A stretch of DNA of 64,000 bases from Halonotius sp046719765 (GTDB lineage Archaea > Halobacteriota > Halobacteria > Halobacteriales > Haloferacaceae): positions 1-64,000 of the forward strand of contig NZ_JABEBY010000008.1 of NCBI RefSeq assembly GCF_046719765.1, written 5' to 3'. How positions within the stretch are numbered: position 1 is the stretch's first letter; every line of letters starts with the position of its first letter. Position numbers and translations under genes: made by a program. Positions 15,785 through 24,435 of the stretch are shown piece after piece. The notes below the pieces were generated by a model. The model had not been told where the DNA came from, searched no databases, and was given only the letters and a program-made list of their open reading frames with translations.

Positions 15785-16696
15785 TCAGTCGGCAGCAGGG
15801 TCGGGCACCGCGTCCTTCCACTCGCCGAGGCCGGCCGGATCGAGATGGATGTGGGCGTCGCCAACGTCGGTGAGGGCGGTGAGCTCGTCGACGAGCTCGG
15901 ATTCGATGTCGTGGGCCTCCCGGATCGTCAACTCGCCGTCGACCTCGACGTGGACTTCGACTTCGATAACGGTGCCGTCATAGAAGACGGCCAGATCGTG
16001 GTAGCCAGCCACGTCGTCGTGGGCGGCGAGCACGTCCTCGACGGCCCCGCGCTGGTCGGCGGTCGGTGCCGCACCGACGAGGTAGCCGAGGTTCTCGCGG
16101 CCGATGGCGACGCCCTGATAGACGACCAACAGGCTCACGACCGCGCCCGCGATCGGATCGAGGATCGGGAATCCCAGCCGGACGCCGATGATGCCGATGA
16201 TCGCCGCAATCGTCGTATAGAGGTCGTTGAGACAGTCCTTTGCGAGGGCGGTCAGCGCGGTCGAATCCAGTCCGACGTTGGCCCGCTCGGTGTACCAGTA
16301 AGCGAGATACATATCCGCCATCGCAAACCCCAGCGCGCCGAGCAGGTAGTAGCTGAACTCGATGTCGCTGCCGGCAAGCAGGCCGCGAACGGACTCATAG
16401 AGGAGGTAGCCGCCGAGGACGACGATCACCGCGCCAACGAACATCGCGGTGAGGGGTTCGATCCGCGCGTGACCGTGTGGGTGGGTTGCATCGGCGTCGT
16501 CGAAGGAACTCGACCCCCACACGAGGACGACGCCGCTGGCGACAAGATCGGCCACCGAGTGGGCCGCGTCGGCGACCAGCGCGACCGAGCCAAAGACGAT
16601 CCCGACGGCTCCCTCGGCGATGATCTTGACGAGATTGGCGACAACGTTGACCCACGAGGCGCGGCGAAACCGGCGTCTGGCGTCCTCGCGGTGCAT
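15785..16696 (-). CDS. Cation diffusion facilitator family transporter
   Basis: 303 residues with six membrane helices and a C-terminal cytoplasmic domain. Metal-site motifs are VADAAHSVADLVAS in helix 2 and LAKDCLNDLYTT in helix 5 (D-x3-D, the pattern common in Fe/Mn rather than Zn exporters). The C-terminal domain has GYHDLAVFYDGTVIEVEVHV and DAHIHLDPA. It exports divalent metal in exchange for protons. I start at MHREDARRRFRRASW (16696). Metal choice is tentative. Confidence 0.92.
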   Translation of the reverse strand: MHREDARRRFRRASWVNVVANLVKIIAEGAVGIVFGSVALVADAAHSVADLVASGVVLVWGSSSFDDADATHPHGHARIEPLTAMFVGAVIVVLGGYLLYESVRGLLAGSDIEFSYYLLGALGFAMADMYLAYWYTERANVGLDSTALTALAKDCLNDLYTTIAAIIGIIGVRLGFPILDPIAGAVVSLLVVYQGVAIGRENLGYLVGAAPTADQRGAVEDVLAAHDDVAGYHDLAVFYDGTVIEVEVHVEVDGELTIREAHDIESELVDELTALTDVGDAHIHLDPAGLGEWKDAVPDPAAD

Positions 16697-16807
16697 ACCG
16701 GAGTGAGGGCCAGTCGAACCTTGAGGATTTGGGTTCACCGCGTCTAAAATCCGGGTTAGACCAGTCTACCGACGGATCTCATCGGTCGCCGACGCGGAGC
16801 TGCTCGA

Positions 16808-18001
16808 TCACTCTTCGCTATCGGCTGTCGACGGCTGTGTCACCGAATCCGGCTCGGAGACATCCCGGCTGCTGACCGTTCGCTGCGGGAACGGGATCGA
16901 GATCGACTCGGTGGCGAACCGCGCTTTGACCGCCTCGACGACGCCCGCTGTCGCGTGCCAGCGACGCTGCGGCGTCGGCGGCGCGATCCAAAACCGGATA
17001 TCCAACGTCACCGCCGACCCACCGAAGGCGACGGGGAAGACCTGCGGCTTGGGGTTGTTCTCGACCATCTTTACCTCCTCGACGGCCTCGCGGGCGACCG
17101 CCTTGGCGTGTTCGGGATCGTCGTCGTAGTCGATGCCGACTTCGAGGTGGATGCGGAGCTTCCCGTCGCGGCTCCGGTTGGTGATCGCCTGGTTGGCGAC
17201 GTTGTCGTTGGGGATGACGACGTGTTCGCCGTCGAAGTTCCGCATGATGGTGTTCATGATCGTGATCTTGGTGACGATGCCCTCTTTCTCGCCGATCTCG
17301 ACCCAGTCGCCGATCTCGAACGGGCGGGAGAACATGAGGACGAAACCGGCCAGCAGCGATCCCAGCGTCTGGCGGGCCGCCAGCCCGATGACGACACCGA
17401 GAAAGCCCGCGCCGACCAGCAGGCTGCCGATATCGATCCCCCAGATGCTAAAGACGGCGACGACGACGACGAGGATCAACGCCACCTGTAGCACCCGCGT
17501 TAGGATCTGCTCTTGGTGGGCGGTGACGCGTTTCGTGTTGGCCGTATACTCCTTGACGACATCGTGAATGAAGTCGTTGACGACGAACGCCGCAAGCAGG
17601 ACAAGGCCCGTCGAGACGAACCGGCCGACCGCCGGCAGCGCGACCTGGCTGAGCCCGACCAGCCGGAGGGCCGGCCCGATCTGTCCCCAAATGACGAGCA
17701 ACACAAACGCGGTTCCGGCGAGGACGAACAGCTGGAGCAGTCGAACGAGAATCGTCACGAGGACGCCGACCGGCGCGACCGAGTCGATCCGCTCGTAGGT
17801 TTCGCTGGCCGACTCGCCGAACCGACCCTTGACCCACCCCGTGACAGCCAACCGGGTTCGGGTTGCAACCCGCGGCACGAGCAGGAAGCCGATCACCACC
17901 GCGCTGATGGCGATCAGGATACTCGCCGCGATCCGCAGTTCCGTCGAGACGCCGTCGACCAACACGGACTCAACCCATGTGGTGACGCCGGAAACCGTCA
18001 T
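16808..18001 (-). CDS. MscS-type mechanosensitive ion channel
   Basis: 397 residues. Several N-terminal helices precede the pore helix GSLLVGAGFLGVVIGLAARQ and TLGSLLAGFVLMFSRPFEIG. The MscS beta domain follows (DWVEIGEKEGIVTKITIMNT; VVIPNDNVANQAITN). It opens on membrane stretch to release solutes during osmotic downshift, a direct need for a halophile. The start at 18001 is supported by a TATA box 25 bases upstream; the longer frame runs into the fbp side. Confidence 0.93.
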   Translation of the reverse strand: MTVSGVTTWVESVLVDGVSTELRIAASILIAISAVVIGFLLVPRVATRTRLAVTGWVKGRFGESASETYERIDSVAPVGVLVTILVRLLQLFVLAGTAFVLLVIWGQIGPALRLVGLSQVALPAVGRFVSTGLVLLAAFVVNDFIHDVVKEYTANTKRVTAHQEQILTRVLQVALILVVVVAVFSIWGIDIGSLLVGAGFLGVVIGLAARQTLGSLLAGFVLMFSRPFEIGDWVEIGEKEGIVTKITIMNTIMRNFDGEHVVIPNDNVANQAITNRSRDGKLRIHLEVGIDYDDDPEHAKAVAREAVEEVKMVENNPKPQVFPVAFGGSAVTLDIRFWIAPPTPQRRWHATAGVVEAVKARFATESISIPFPQRTVSSRDVSEPDSVTQPSTADSEE

Positions 18002-18020
18002 ACAAACGCCTGACGCTATA

Positions 18021-18030
18021 GCATAAAAAC
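18021..18030 (-). promoter_or_regulatory. TATA box of the MscS gene
   Basis: The minus strand reads GTTTTTATGC about 25 bases before the ATG at 18001, predicting a leaderless transcript. Confidence 0.55.
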
Positions 18031-18077
18031 GATGCTGATGTCGAAAAGCCACCCAGCAACCGACGGGGCGGTCGCTC

Positions 18078-18953
18078 TCAGTCGTGGGCCGCCAGCGTCG
18101 CTTCAAGCCGGTCGATCATCTCGTCGTTGCCGAGATGCACCGGCACGCGCTGGTGGAACTTCTCGGGGTCGACATCGAGGATCGACTGCGTCCCATCCGA
18201 GGACGACCCACCGGCGGATTCGATGATGTAGGCGATCGGGATCCCCTCGAATTGGAGCCGTAGTTTTCCGTTTTCGGCCGATTTGAGCGCGGGATACGAG
18301 AAGATCCCGCCGTAGGTAATCACCTGGTTCACGTCGGCGACCATCGCGCCGCCGTAGCGCAGCTTGTACTCCTGTTCGATGGCGCGGATGAACGCCGAAA
18401 AGCCAGGCGTCCAGTCGGGCACCCGACCGCCCATCCCGTAAACGGTCGGCTCATCGGGGAGTGTCACGTCGTCGTCGATCACGTCGATCTCGCCGTCGCC
18501 GACGTTTGCCTCGGTGACCTGTCCATCGCGGGCGTAGGTCATTGTCAAGATCGGGCCGAAGAGGACGAACCCGGAGGCGAGCAGGCGGTCGCCGCCGGCC
18601 GGGAGGTCGCCCTCGTAGACCGCGATGATCGTCCCCATCGGGCTGTTGGGTTTGATATTTGAGGAGCCATCAAGCGGGTCGCAGGCGATGGACACATCGC
18701 CACTTCCCACGTCGATCGGCTCGGCCTGCTCCTCGCTGGCGTAGGTGCCAACACCGTCGATGCCGCCGAGAGCCTCCTCGATGAGTTCGTCGGCGTAGGC
18801 GTCGGCCTCCAAGCGCGTTTCGCCGCTGGGATTGACCTCGTCGCTTTTGACGCGCCGGCCCGGCAGCGACGCGCGGATCTCGGGGGCAAGCTCGGCCAGT
18901 GTCTCGAAGATGGCGTCAAGCTCCGCCTCGTAGTCGCTGGTGTCAGCCACCAT
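18078..18953 (-). CDS. fbp: Fructose-1,6-bisphosphatase, class I
   Basis: 291 residues. The Li-sensitive phosphatase motif SIACDPLDGSSNIKPNSPMG gives the metal-binding Asp residues, with YASEEQAEP before it. RYGGAMVADVNQVITYGGIF and ENGKLRLQFEGIPIAYIIES bind the sugar, as in class I FBPases. It removes the 1-phosphate in gluconeogenesis. Its ATG overlaps the stop of the aldolase gene (TAATG), so the two consecutive gluconeogenic steps are co-translated. Confidence 0.95.
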   Translation of the reverse strand: MVADTSDYEAELDAIFETLAELAPEIRASLPGRRVKSDEVNPSGETRLEADAYADELIEEALGGIDGVGTYASEEQAEPIDVGSGDVSIACDPLDGSSNIKPNSPMGTIIAVYEGDLPAGGDRLLASGFVLFGPILTMTYARDGQVTEANVGDGEIDVIDDDVTLPDEPTVYGMGGRVPDWTPGFSAFIRAIEQEYKLRYGGAMVADVNQVITYGGIFSYPALKSAENGKLRLQFEGIPIAYIIESAGGSSSDGTQSILDVDPEKFHQRVPVHLGNDEMIDRLEATLAAHD

Positions 18954-19774
18954 TAGAGTGCCTCGGGGTTGGTGGGTTCGACGCCCATCACGTCGAGCGC
19001 GTCGGCGACGCTGGCGTCCTCGAAGATGACGGCTTCGAGCCCATCGAGGATCTGTTCGGGGTTATCCCGCTGGAAGACGTTGCGCCCGACGGCCAGCCCG
19101 TTGGCACCGGCCTCCATCGCGTTGCGAACGGTCGTCAGGAAATCCTGATCGTCGGTTTTCGAGCCGCCGCTCATGACGACCTTCGAATCGGCGGCCTGTG
19201 TGACCGCATGCGCCATCGCCTCCGGCGAGCCGGGATACTTGACCTTCGTGATATCCGCGCCGAGTTCGAGCCCCAGCCGCGTCGAGTAGGCGATCGTCGA
19301 GGGGGTTGTTGCGTTCTTCAGCCCTTGGCCGCGGGGGTACGACCACATGACGACGCCGAGGTCGTGGTCGCGGGCGGCCTCCTGGGCGTCGCGGAACTCC
19401 TCGACCATCTCGATCTCGTGGTTTGAGCCGCCGTAGACGGTGAAGCCGATGGCGTCCGCGCCGACCTCGACGGCGTTTTCGACCGTCCAGTTGACCGCCG
19501 AGTTGGGCTCACCCATCCAGAGGTTCGAGGTGCCGTTAAGCTTCGCCAACAGCGTCACCTTGTCCTCGTAAGAGGGGTAGTAGCCTTCGGCGATCCCCTT
19601 CTGGACGGCGACCGCGGTGACCGCGTCGTGGGTGCCGATCTCGAACACCCGGTCAGGGTCGGCTGTCGCGGGGTTCGGCTCGAAGTCAACCGGGCCGTGT
19701 TCCAGACCGTGGTCGTACGCCAGAATCAGGGACTTCTCGTTGCGAGTGATCGCGGAATCAGCACCAGGGATCAT
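18953..19774 (-). CDS. fba: Fructose-bisphosphate aldolase, archaeal class I (DhnA type)
   Basis: 273 residues of the archaeal class I aldolase family: LILAYDHGLEHGPVDF near the N terminus, the Schiff-base lysine region ELGADITKVKYPGSPEAMAH, and the phosphate-binding end VVMSGGSKTDDQDF and GANGLAVGRNVFQRDN. It condenses glyceraldehyde-3-phosphate and dihydroxyacetone phosphate. It is the first gene of the fba-fbp operon. A short AT-rich element (ACTTTTACTG on the minus strand) 25-30 bases upstream suggests a leaderless start. The 243-base gap to the next gene shows nothing else clear. Confidence 0.94.
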   Translation of the reverse strand: MIPGADSAITRNEKSLILAYDHGLEHGPVDFEPNPATADPDRVFEIGTHDAVTAVAVQKGIAEGYYPSYEDKVTLLAKLNGTSNLWMGEPNSAVNWTVENAVEVGADAIGFTVYGGSNHEIEMVEEFRDAQEAARDHDLGVVMWSYPRGQGLKNATTPSTIAYSTRLGLELGADITKVKYPGSPEAMAHAVTQAADSKVVMSGGSKTDDQDFLTTVRNAMEAGANGLAVGRNVFQRDNPEQILDGLEAVIFEDASVADALDVMGVEPTNPEAL

Positions 19775-20017
19775 CGTTTGTTGGATCGGTGAACTACAGT
19801 AAAAGTGCTATGGGAAATGTACGTGTCCTGAGATATATGATTCCGCACCGCTCTCCGATCTCACCGCCGATATCCCGCTGTTCGGTGCTTTGCTTTGTGT
19901 GTACAGCCGCCGTTAATACAATGATTGTTGGTGTAGATACCGGGTGAATCAATCAATCGCCAGCATCTCACCGTTTGCTCGCTGGTTGGAACCGATCTGT
20001 CCGCACCGACGACCGGT

Positions 20018-20389
20018 CTACTCCTCGACCGGGAACGCCTCGTGGAGTGTATCGTGGGCCTCGCCAAGCCCCTCGAAGACGCTCTCACCCTGAGTAGTCA
20101 GTCGGTGAATCGCCAACTCAGCGTCGCGGACGGCCACAAGCCGCCCACGAAGATAGTCATACTCGGGGTCATCTGCGTCTGTTGTGGCGATTTCCTCTTC
20201 GAGGTCGACCAAGGCGGCATCAAGATGGCGCTCGATTGCCGACAGCGTCTCAGCCTCGGCCAGCGCGCCGATCGGCCCGGTAAGATGGCCCTCCAACTCC
20301 TGCTCGGCGTGTTCGCGGGCTGCGGTGTCGTCGGTTCCCAGTACGTTCATCAAGCCGAGTTTGAGCGCTTCGAGTTCGTGACAGCTCAT
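20018..20389 (-). CDS. DUF3209 family protein
   Basis: 123 residues starting MSCHELEALKLGLMNVLGTD, the typical start of DUF3209. The protein is almost fully helical and acidic (EHAEQELEGHLTGPIGALAE; IERHLDAALVDLEEE) and has one cysteine. As I recall, DUF3209 genes in haloarchaea lie in or near cobalamin clusters, and here the cob operon ends 1 kb away. The function is unknown; a metal-handling or chaperone role would be speculation. Confidence 0.85.
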   Translation of the reverse strand: MSCHELEALKLGLMNVLGTDDTAAREHAEQELEGHLTGPIGALAEAETLSAIERHLDAALVDLEEEIATTDADDPEYDYLRGRLVAVRDAELAIHRLTTQGESVFEGLGEAHDTLHEAFPVEE

Positions 20390-20494
20390 GGGCGTCGTTG
20401 GGATCGGCGGGCGATTAAACCCAGTGTTTGCCCTGAGTCGTCGGCGAGAAAAGCATTTACCATCACGGCTGGAGGTCAAAGGTGGTTCCCACTG

Positions 20495-21364
20495 ATGGCC
20501 CCCACAATCGACAGTGAAACGCTCCTCTACGTGCTTGGCGTCGTCTTTGCGCTCGGCACGCTGGCGTTTTTCGCCAGCAACGTCGCCTTCGACCTCTCGA
20601 TTACCGTCACGGCGGCGTTGCTGTTGGTGGCGTTCGTCGCGTTATTGATCACCGGGCTTGCTATCGACCGCGAACCGCTCGATACGGTCGCGTTCGCGGT
20701 TGCGGGGTTGGCGTATGTGGTCTTTCTCGGCTATATCGCCTCGCAGTACAACCCCGCGGCGTCGACCGTGTTCGTCCTGCTTGCGGCGTCTGCAGGGCTG
20801 TTCGTGGGGCTCGGCTACGCACTGCAAGAAAACCGGCTAACGGTTGACCGCCGGACAGCCCGCCTCGCGTTGCTCGGGCTCGCAGCCGCCGGCATCCTGT
20901 TGATCGGTGCCGACAGTATCGGCGAACTGGAGACGACGATCGAACTCGACGACGAGGTCGGCCTGCACGGATCGACACCGGCCGAAGAGCCCGTCGTCTA
21001 CGGTGACCAACGGATCGGTACGCTCACCATCCGCAACCCGACGCTGTTCACCAGACCAATCGATGTACCGCCGCTGGAGGGCTGTCTCGCCGGTACCGAC
21101 GACCGCCGACGCACCAGCGTCGATGTCAGCTACGAGCCGCGACGCTACCAACTGGCCGACCGACTGCGGCGCGACGAGACGGTAACCGCAACCCTCCGGC
21201 TTCAGTTCGATCTCCCGGCCAACGCGACGGTCGCGGGGCAGCGGGTTCCGATCGAACGCGCCGACAGCTGTGCAGTCACGCGCTCGGAGCCGACGCTGCT
21301 CGTCGTCGATAACAGCCAAAGAGAGGCAGCTTCCGCTACAGCGTCTGATCGACCAGATCGCTGA
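20495..21364 (+). CDS. Haloarchaeal membrane protein with exported C-terminal domain
   Basis: 289 residues with five membrane helices in the first 145 (TLLYVLGVVFALGTLAFFAS; ITVTAALLLVAFVALLITGL; VFVLLAASAGLFVGLGYALQ; LALLGLAAAGILLIGADSIG). A beta-sandwich-like domain with two cysteines follows: GTLTIRNPTLFTRPIDVPPL and ETVTATLRLQFDLPAN. No known catalytic motif. The 3' end overlaps the convergent cbiX gene by 29 bases. The ATG at 20495 removes a hydrophilic non-coding extension. Confidence 0.78.
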   Translation: MAPTIDSETLLYVLGVVFALGTLAFFASNVAFDLSITVTAALLLVAFVALLITGLAIDREPLDTVAFAVAGLAYVVFLGYIASQYNPAASTVFVLLAASAGLFVGLGYALQENRLTVDRRTARLALLGLAAAGILLIGADSIGELETTIELDDEVGLHGSTPAEEPVVYGDQRIGTLTIRNPTLFTRPIDVPPLEGCLAGTDDRRRTSVDVSYEPRRYQLADRLRRDETVTATLRLQFDLPANATVAGQRVPIERADSCAVTRSEPTLLVVDNSQREAASATASDRPDR

Positions 21365-22556
21365 CGATGCGATCGCGGTCGAGATGCGAGGAGACGATGC
21401 GGTCGGTGTCCGCCGCGTCGACGCCACCGTACCAGACATTTTCCGGATAGACAGCGACGATCGGCCCTTCCCCACAGCGGCCGAGACACGAACTCCGGGT
21501 GATGCGGGCGTCACACTGCTCGGAATCGCGGGCTGCCTGCCGGAGGCCTTCGAGGACAGCCGGCGCGCCGTCGGCTGCACAGGTCTGGTTGGTGCAGACG
21601 GCGACGTGTTTTTCTGGCGCGTCGTGGGTGTGTGGCTCGTCGTCGATATCGCTGCGATCGGCGTGAGTCTCTTGATGCGTGAGCGCGCGCAACATCGCTC
21701 GCGCGCCGCCGGTGTCCTCCTCGTACCCCGTCAGGTCGACCTTGTACTTGCAGGTGTCACACGACATTTCGACGCTGTCAGTGCGGGCCTCCTGCCAGCG
21801 GTCGCCCAGCACATCGAGCAGCCGCGAGTCGGTGCCGAGCGGGTCGCCGGCGATGGCGTCAACGTAGGGGTACTCCGCATCAAAGTCGTCAGTCCACTCC
21901 CGAATCCGGCCGGTCAGCACGCCGTCGCCGAGCATGTAGGGAACAACGACGACGGCGTCTGGTCGCTGTTTGGCGAGTATCGATAGCGAGTCGTCCAGCG
22001 TCGGCTCTGTGATCCCGATGAATGAGGCTTCGACGGTGCTGAACTCTCGGCCCTCGTGGAGCAGCCGCGAGAGCTTGTGGAGATCGGCGTTGGCGTCGGG
22101 GTCGCTGGAGCCGCGCCCGCAGACGACGACGGCGACATCGTCCTCCTCGCGGTCAACACCGAGTTCCGCTTCGACGGCGGCCGCGCGGTCGTCGAGTAGG
22201 TCGACAATAGCGGGATGAATCCCGAGGTGCGCGCCGTTGTTGATCTCGACGCCGTGCGTCGAGCGGGCGCGCTGGACGGCCAGCGGCACGTCGTTTTTGA
22301 CGTGGCTGGCCGCGAACAAGGAGAGTTGGACGACGGTGATCGAATCAACTGCGGCGGCCAATCCCTCGATACCGTCCTCGATAGCTGGTTCGGCGAGTTC
22401 GAGGAAGGCCGCATCAACTGGGATCTCCAGTCGGTCTTCGAGCATCGCCGCTAACTCCCGAACCTGCTCGTTTGACTTCTCGCGGCGGGAGCCGTGGCCG
22501 ACCAACAGGACGGCCTCGTTATCAACGCTTTCGATGGTATCGTGGAGCTGACTCAT
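21336..22556 (-). CDS. cbiX: CbiX-type cobaltochelatase with C-terminal 2Fe-2S ferredoxin domain
   Basis: 406 residues. Two chelatase halves: LLVGHGSRREKSNEQVREL (catalytic His) with SLFAASHVKNDVP, and VVVCGRGSSDPDANADLHKL with VVVPYMLGDGVLTGRI. A middle motif SCDTCKYKVDLTGYE follows. The end (residues 315-395) is a thioredoxin-like ferredoxin: CTNQTCAADGAPAVLEG and SSCLGRCGEGPIVAVYPENV (C-x4-C ... C-x3-C). CbiX inserts Co2+ into sirohydrochlorin. It is the last gene of the nine-gene operon and overlaps its upstream neighbour by 4 bases. Confidence 0.92.
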   Translation of the reverse strand: MSQLHDTIESVDNEAVLLVGHGSRREKSNEQVRELAAMLEDRLEIPVDAAFLELAEPAIEDGIEGLAAAVDSITVVQLSLFAASHVKNDVPLAVQRARSTHGVEINNGAHLGIHPAIVDLLDDRAAAVEAELGVDREEDDVAVVVCGRGSSDPDANADLHKLSRLLHEGREFSTVEASFIGITEPTLDDSLSILAKQRPDAVVVVPYMLGDGVLTGRIREWTDDFDAEYPYVDAIAGDPLGTDSRLLDVLGDRWQEARTDSVEMSCDTCKYKVDLTGYEEDTGGARAMLRALTHQETHADRSDIDDEPHTHDAPEKHVAVCTNQTCAADGAPAVLEGLRQAARDSEQCDARITRSSCLGRCGEGPIVAVYPENVWYGGVDAADTDRIVSSHLDRDRIVSDLVDQTL

Positions 22557-23236
22557 GCTTCGAACTGTGAGCGATCAAAGTCGACATCGGTTGCCTGATC
22601 GAGACTCTGAACCAGTTTCCGGCGGCGACTCGGCGCGAACAGGCCTGTCGCCGCCGTCTTCTCGTAGAGCCACATGCCGAACTCGGCGGCTGCGTCGTCG
22701 TCGACGCCGAACCAGTAGCCGCCAGAGGAGGTCTCCGATAGCTCCCCGTACGGCGCCTCGGCAGGGCAGTCATCGAGCAGCTCCTGGACGAGTTCGAGCA
22801 GTGCGGCGTCGTCGTGGACAAACGAGACGCCGACGGTGCCGCTGGAGGATTTGAAGCAGATCGTTCCGCAGCCCTCCAGGATGCCGCGAAGCAGGTCGCG
22901 ACGGTGATCAGCAAACGCCCCGAAGCGGTAGTTGCCGCGGCCGTCGACCGGCAGCCCGAGCGCGCCGCTCATCCCGAAGAGGTTGTCGCTCGTGACCGCG
23001 ACCGTGTACTCGTCTTCAGTCTTCGTGATGTCCGTGTTGTGAGCGTAGTCGCGGGTTTTCCGGTCGTGGTCGATCTCGCTGCCGACGATCTCGCTGATCG
23101 TCTCGGCGGCGGCCTCGTCGTTGGTCGTCACGGTGAGACGGTCGTTCTCGATCTCGCCGTTGCCGGCGACGCGGCCCCAGAAGTAGGCCGTCGAGGGGTG
23201 GCCTGCCAGCAGGTCGTCGGGGACGGCGACGCTCAT
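22553..23236 (-). CDS. LAGLIDADG-like protein in the cobalamin operon
   Basis: 227 residues. Two repeats each start with a LAGLIDADG-like helix: TAYFWGRVAGNGEIENDRL (residues 16-34) and DLLRGILEGCGTICFKSSSG (about 112-131). Each is followed by beta-rich stretches, ending with SRRRKLVQSLDQ. The first motif lacks the catalytic acid (Ala) and the second has Glu then Cys, so nuclease activity is doubtful. WhiA-type proteins also use this fold without cutting DNA. Its place between cbiX and fdx with 4-base overlaps ties it to corrin synthesis; the role is unknown. Confidence 0.72.
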   Translation of the reverse strand: MSVAVPDDLLAGHPSTAYFWGRVAGNGEIENDRLTVTTNDEAAAETISEIVGSEIDHDRKTRDYAHNTDITKTEDEYTVAVTSDNLFGMSGALGLPVDGRGNYRFGAFADHRRDLLRGILEGCGTICFKSSSGTVGVSFVHDDAALLELVQELLDDCPAEAPYGELSETSSGGYWFGVDDDAAAEFGMWLYEKTAATGLFAPSRRRKLVQSLDQATDVDFDRSQFEA

Positions 23237-23499
23237 CGGTCGACCTCCTCGACGACGATGGCGTTCGTGGGACAGGCCGCTGCAGCCTGTCTTGCCTCCT
23301 CGATGCGGTCGTCGTCGAAGGTAGCGATCACGTCGCCGTCGACGGTCTCGACCTCGCCGTCGCCGTCGTAGACCGGGTCGCCGTCGGGGTCGATGGTGGC
23401 GAGGCCGTCGTCGTCCTCGACGAACCGGGGGTCGCGGGTGAGACAGGCGAAGATGCCGTCGCAGGGCTCTTTTTTGAGAGTGACTTCGTAGGTTGTCAT
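23233..23499 (-). CDS. Small ferredoxin of the cobalamin operon
   Basis: 88 residues, MTTYEVTLKKEPCDGIFACL, and then an acidic loop and AAAACPTNAIVVEEV. Only three cysteines are present (13, 19 and about 76), which fits a [3Fe-4S] cluster, or a [4Fe-4S] with a non-Cys ligand. The start at 23499 lies 1 base after the cbiH stop. It overlaps the LAGLIDADG-like gene by 4 bases. It probably supplies electrons to a corrin-ring step; which one is unknown. Confidence 0.83.
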   Translation of the reverse strand: MTTYEVTLKKEPCDGIFACLTRDPRFVEDDDGLATIDPDGDPVYDGDGEVETVDGDVIATFDDDRIEEARQAAAACPTNAIVVEEVDR

Positions 23500-23500
23500 G

Positions 23501-24433
23501 TTAGTAGTCGTACTTCGTTTCGTAGCCACGCGGGGTGACCATCCGGTCGTCCCAGACGTAGGTCTCCTCGTTGCCGACGAGGATCGTCGTCGTCATGTCG
23601 ATGATGTCCTCCTCGCCGAGCTCTTCGAGCTGGTCGAGCGTCGTGATCATCACTTGTTCATCTTCGCGGCCCGCGCCGTGGACGATGCCGACCGGCGTAT
23701 CAGGGTCGCGGTGGGCGAGCAGGATCTCGCAGGCCTTCTGGAAGTTCTCGCGTCGCTTGCGGCTCCACGGGTTGTAGATGACGATGGTGAAACTCTCGCC
23801 GGCCGCCGAGTGCAGCCGGGATTCGATCTCCGGCATCGGCACCAGATGGTCGGACAGCGAGATCGACACCGTGTCGTTGACCAGCGGCGCGCCCAGCAGC
23901 GCCGAACAGGATTGGGCCGCCGGGACGCCGGGGACGACCTCGTAATCGAGCATCGAGGCGGTCGCACCTTTTGACTCAATGATTTCGAGCGCAAGCCCCG
24001 ACAGGGCGTAGACGTTGGGGTCGCCGCTGCCGATGATCGCCACATCGTTGCCGGCGAGCGCGCGGTCGATGGCCTCCTCCGTCCGGGAGACCTCGCCGCA
24101 CATCGGCGTGTCGTAGAGTTCGTCGGCTTCCTCGGTGATTTCGTCGGGCAACAATTCGATGTAGGTCGTGTAGCCGACGATGTGTTCGGCATCGAGGAGG
24201 GCAGCGCGAGCGCGCTGTGTCATGCCCTCGGGGTGGCCGGGGCCGAGGCCAACAGCCGTCAACTGGCCCGGTTCGGCGTCGAAGTCGTCGACCGTTGAGC
24301 CGACCTTTTCATCGACTGACTGCTGTTTCGACGAGCCGTCGCTGGATTTGGCGGTGCAGCCGCCGGCATCGTCGCTCGATTCGTTTGCCTGTTCCGCTGC
24401 CGTCTCCGCTGTCGTGTTAGTGTCCGTACTCAT
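23501..24433 (-). CDS. cbiH: Precorrin-3B C17-methyltransferase (first paralogue)
   Basis: 310 residues. A 55-residue Ser/Asp-rich head precedes the tetrapyrrole methylase fold: LTAVGLGPGHPEGMTQRARA, then GYTTYIELLPDEITEEADEL, VAIIGSGDPNVYALSGLALE (SAM site), VVPGVPAAQSCSALLGAPLV and FTIVIYNPWSRKRRENF. CbiH/CobJ methylates C17 with ring contraction. A second cbiH lies just upstream, 2 bases away; this copy ends with RMVTPRGYETKYDY. Confidence 0.93.
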   Translation of the reverse strand: MSTDTNTTAETAAEQANESSDDAGGCTAKSSDGSSKQQSVDEKVGSTVDDFDAEPGQLTAVGLGPGHPEGMTQRARAALLDAEHIVGYTTYIELLPDEITEEADELYDTPMCGEVSRTEEAIDRALAGNDVAIIGSGDPNVYALSGLALEIIESKGATASMLDYEVVPGVPAAQSCSALLGAPLVNDTVSISLSDHLVPMPEIESRLHSAAGESFTIVIYNPWSRKRRENFQKACEILLAHRDPDTPVGIVHGAGREDEQVMITTLDQLEELGEEDIIDMTTTILVGNEETYVWDDRMVTPRGYETKYDY

Positions 24434-24435
24434 GG

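Noticed and set aside
22553..23236. Active homing endonuclease or intein
   Set aside because: The catalytic acidic residue is missing in the first motif, there is no host gene split or splice motif, and the gene is operon-coupled.
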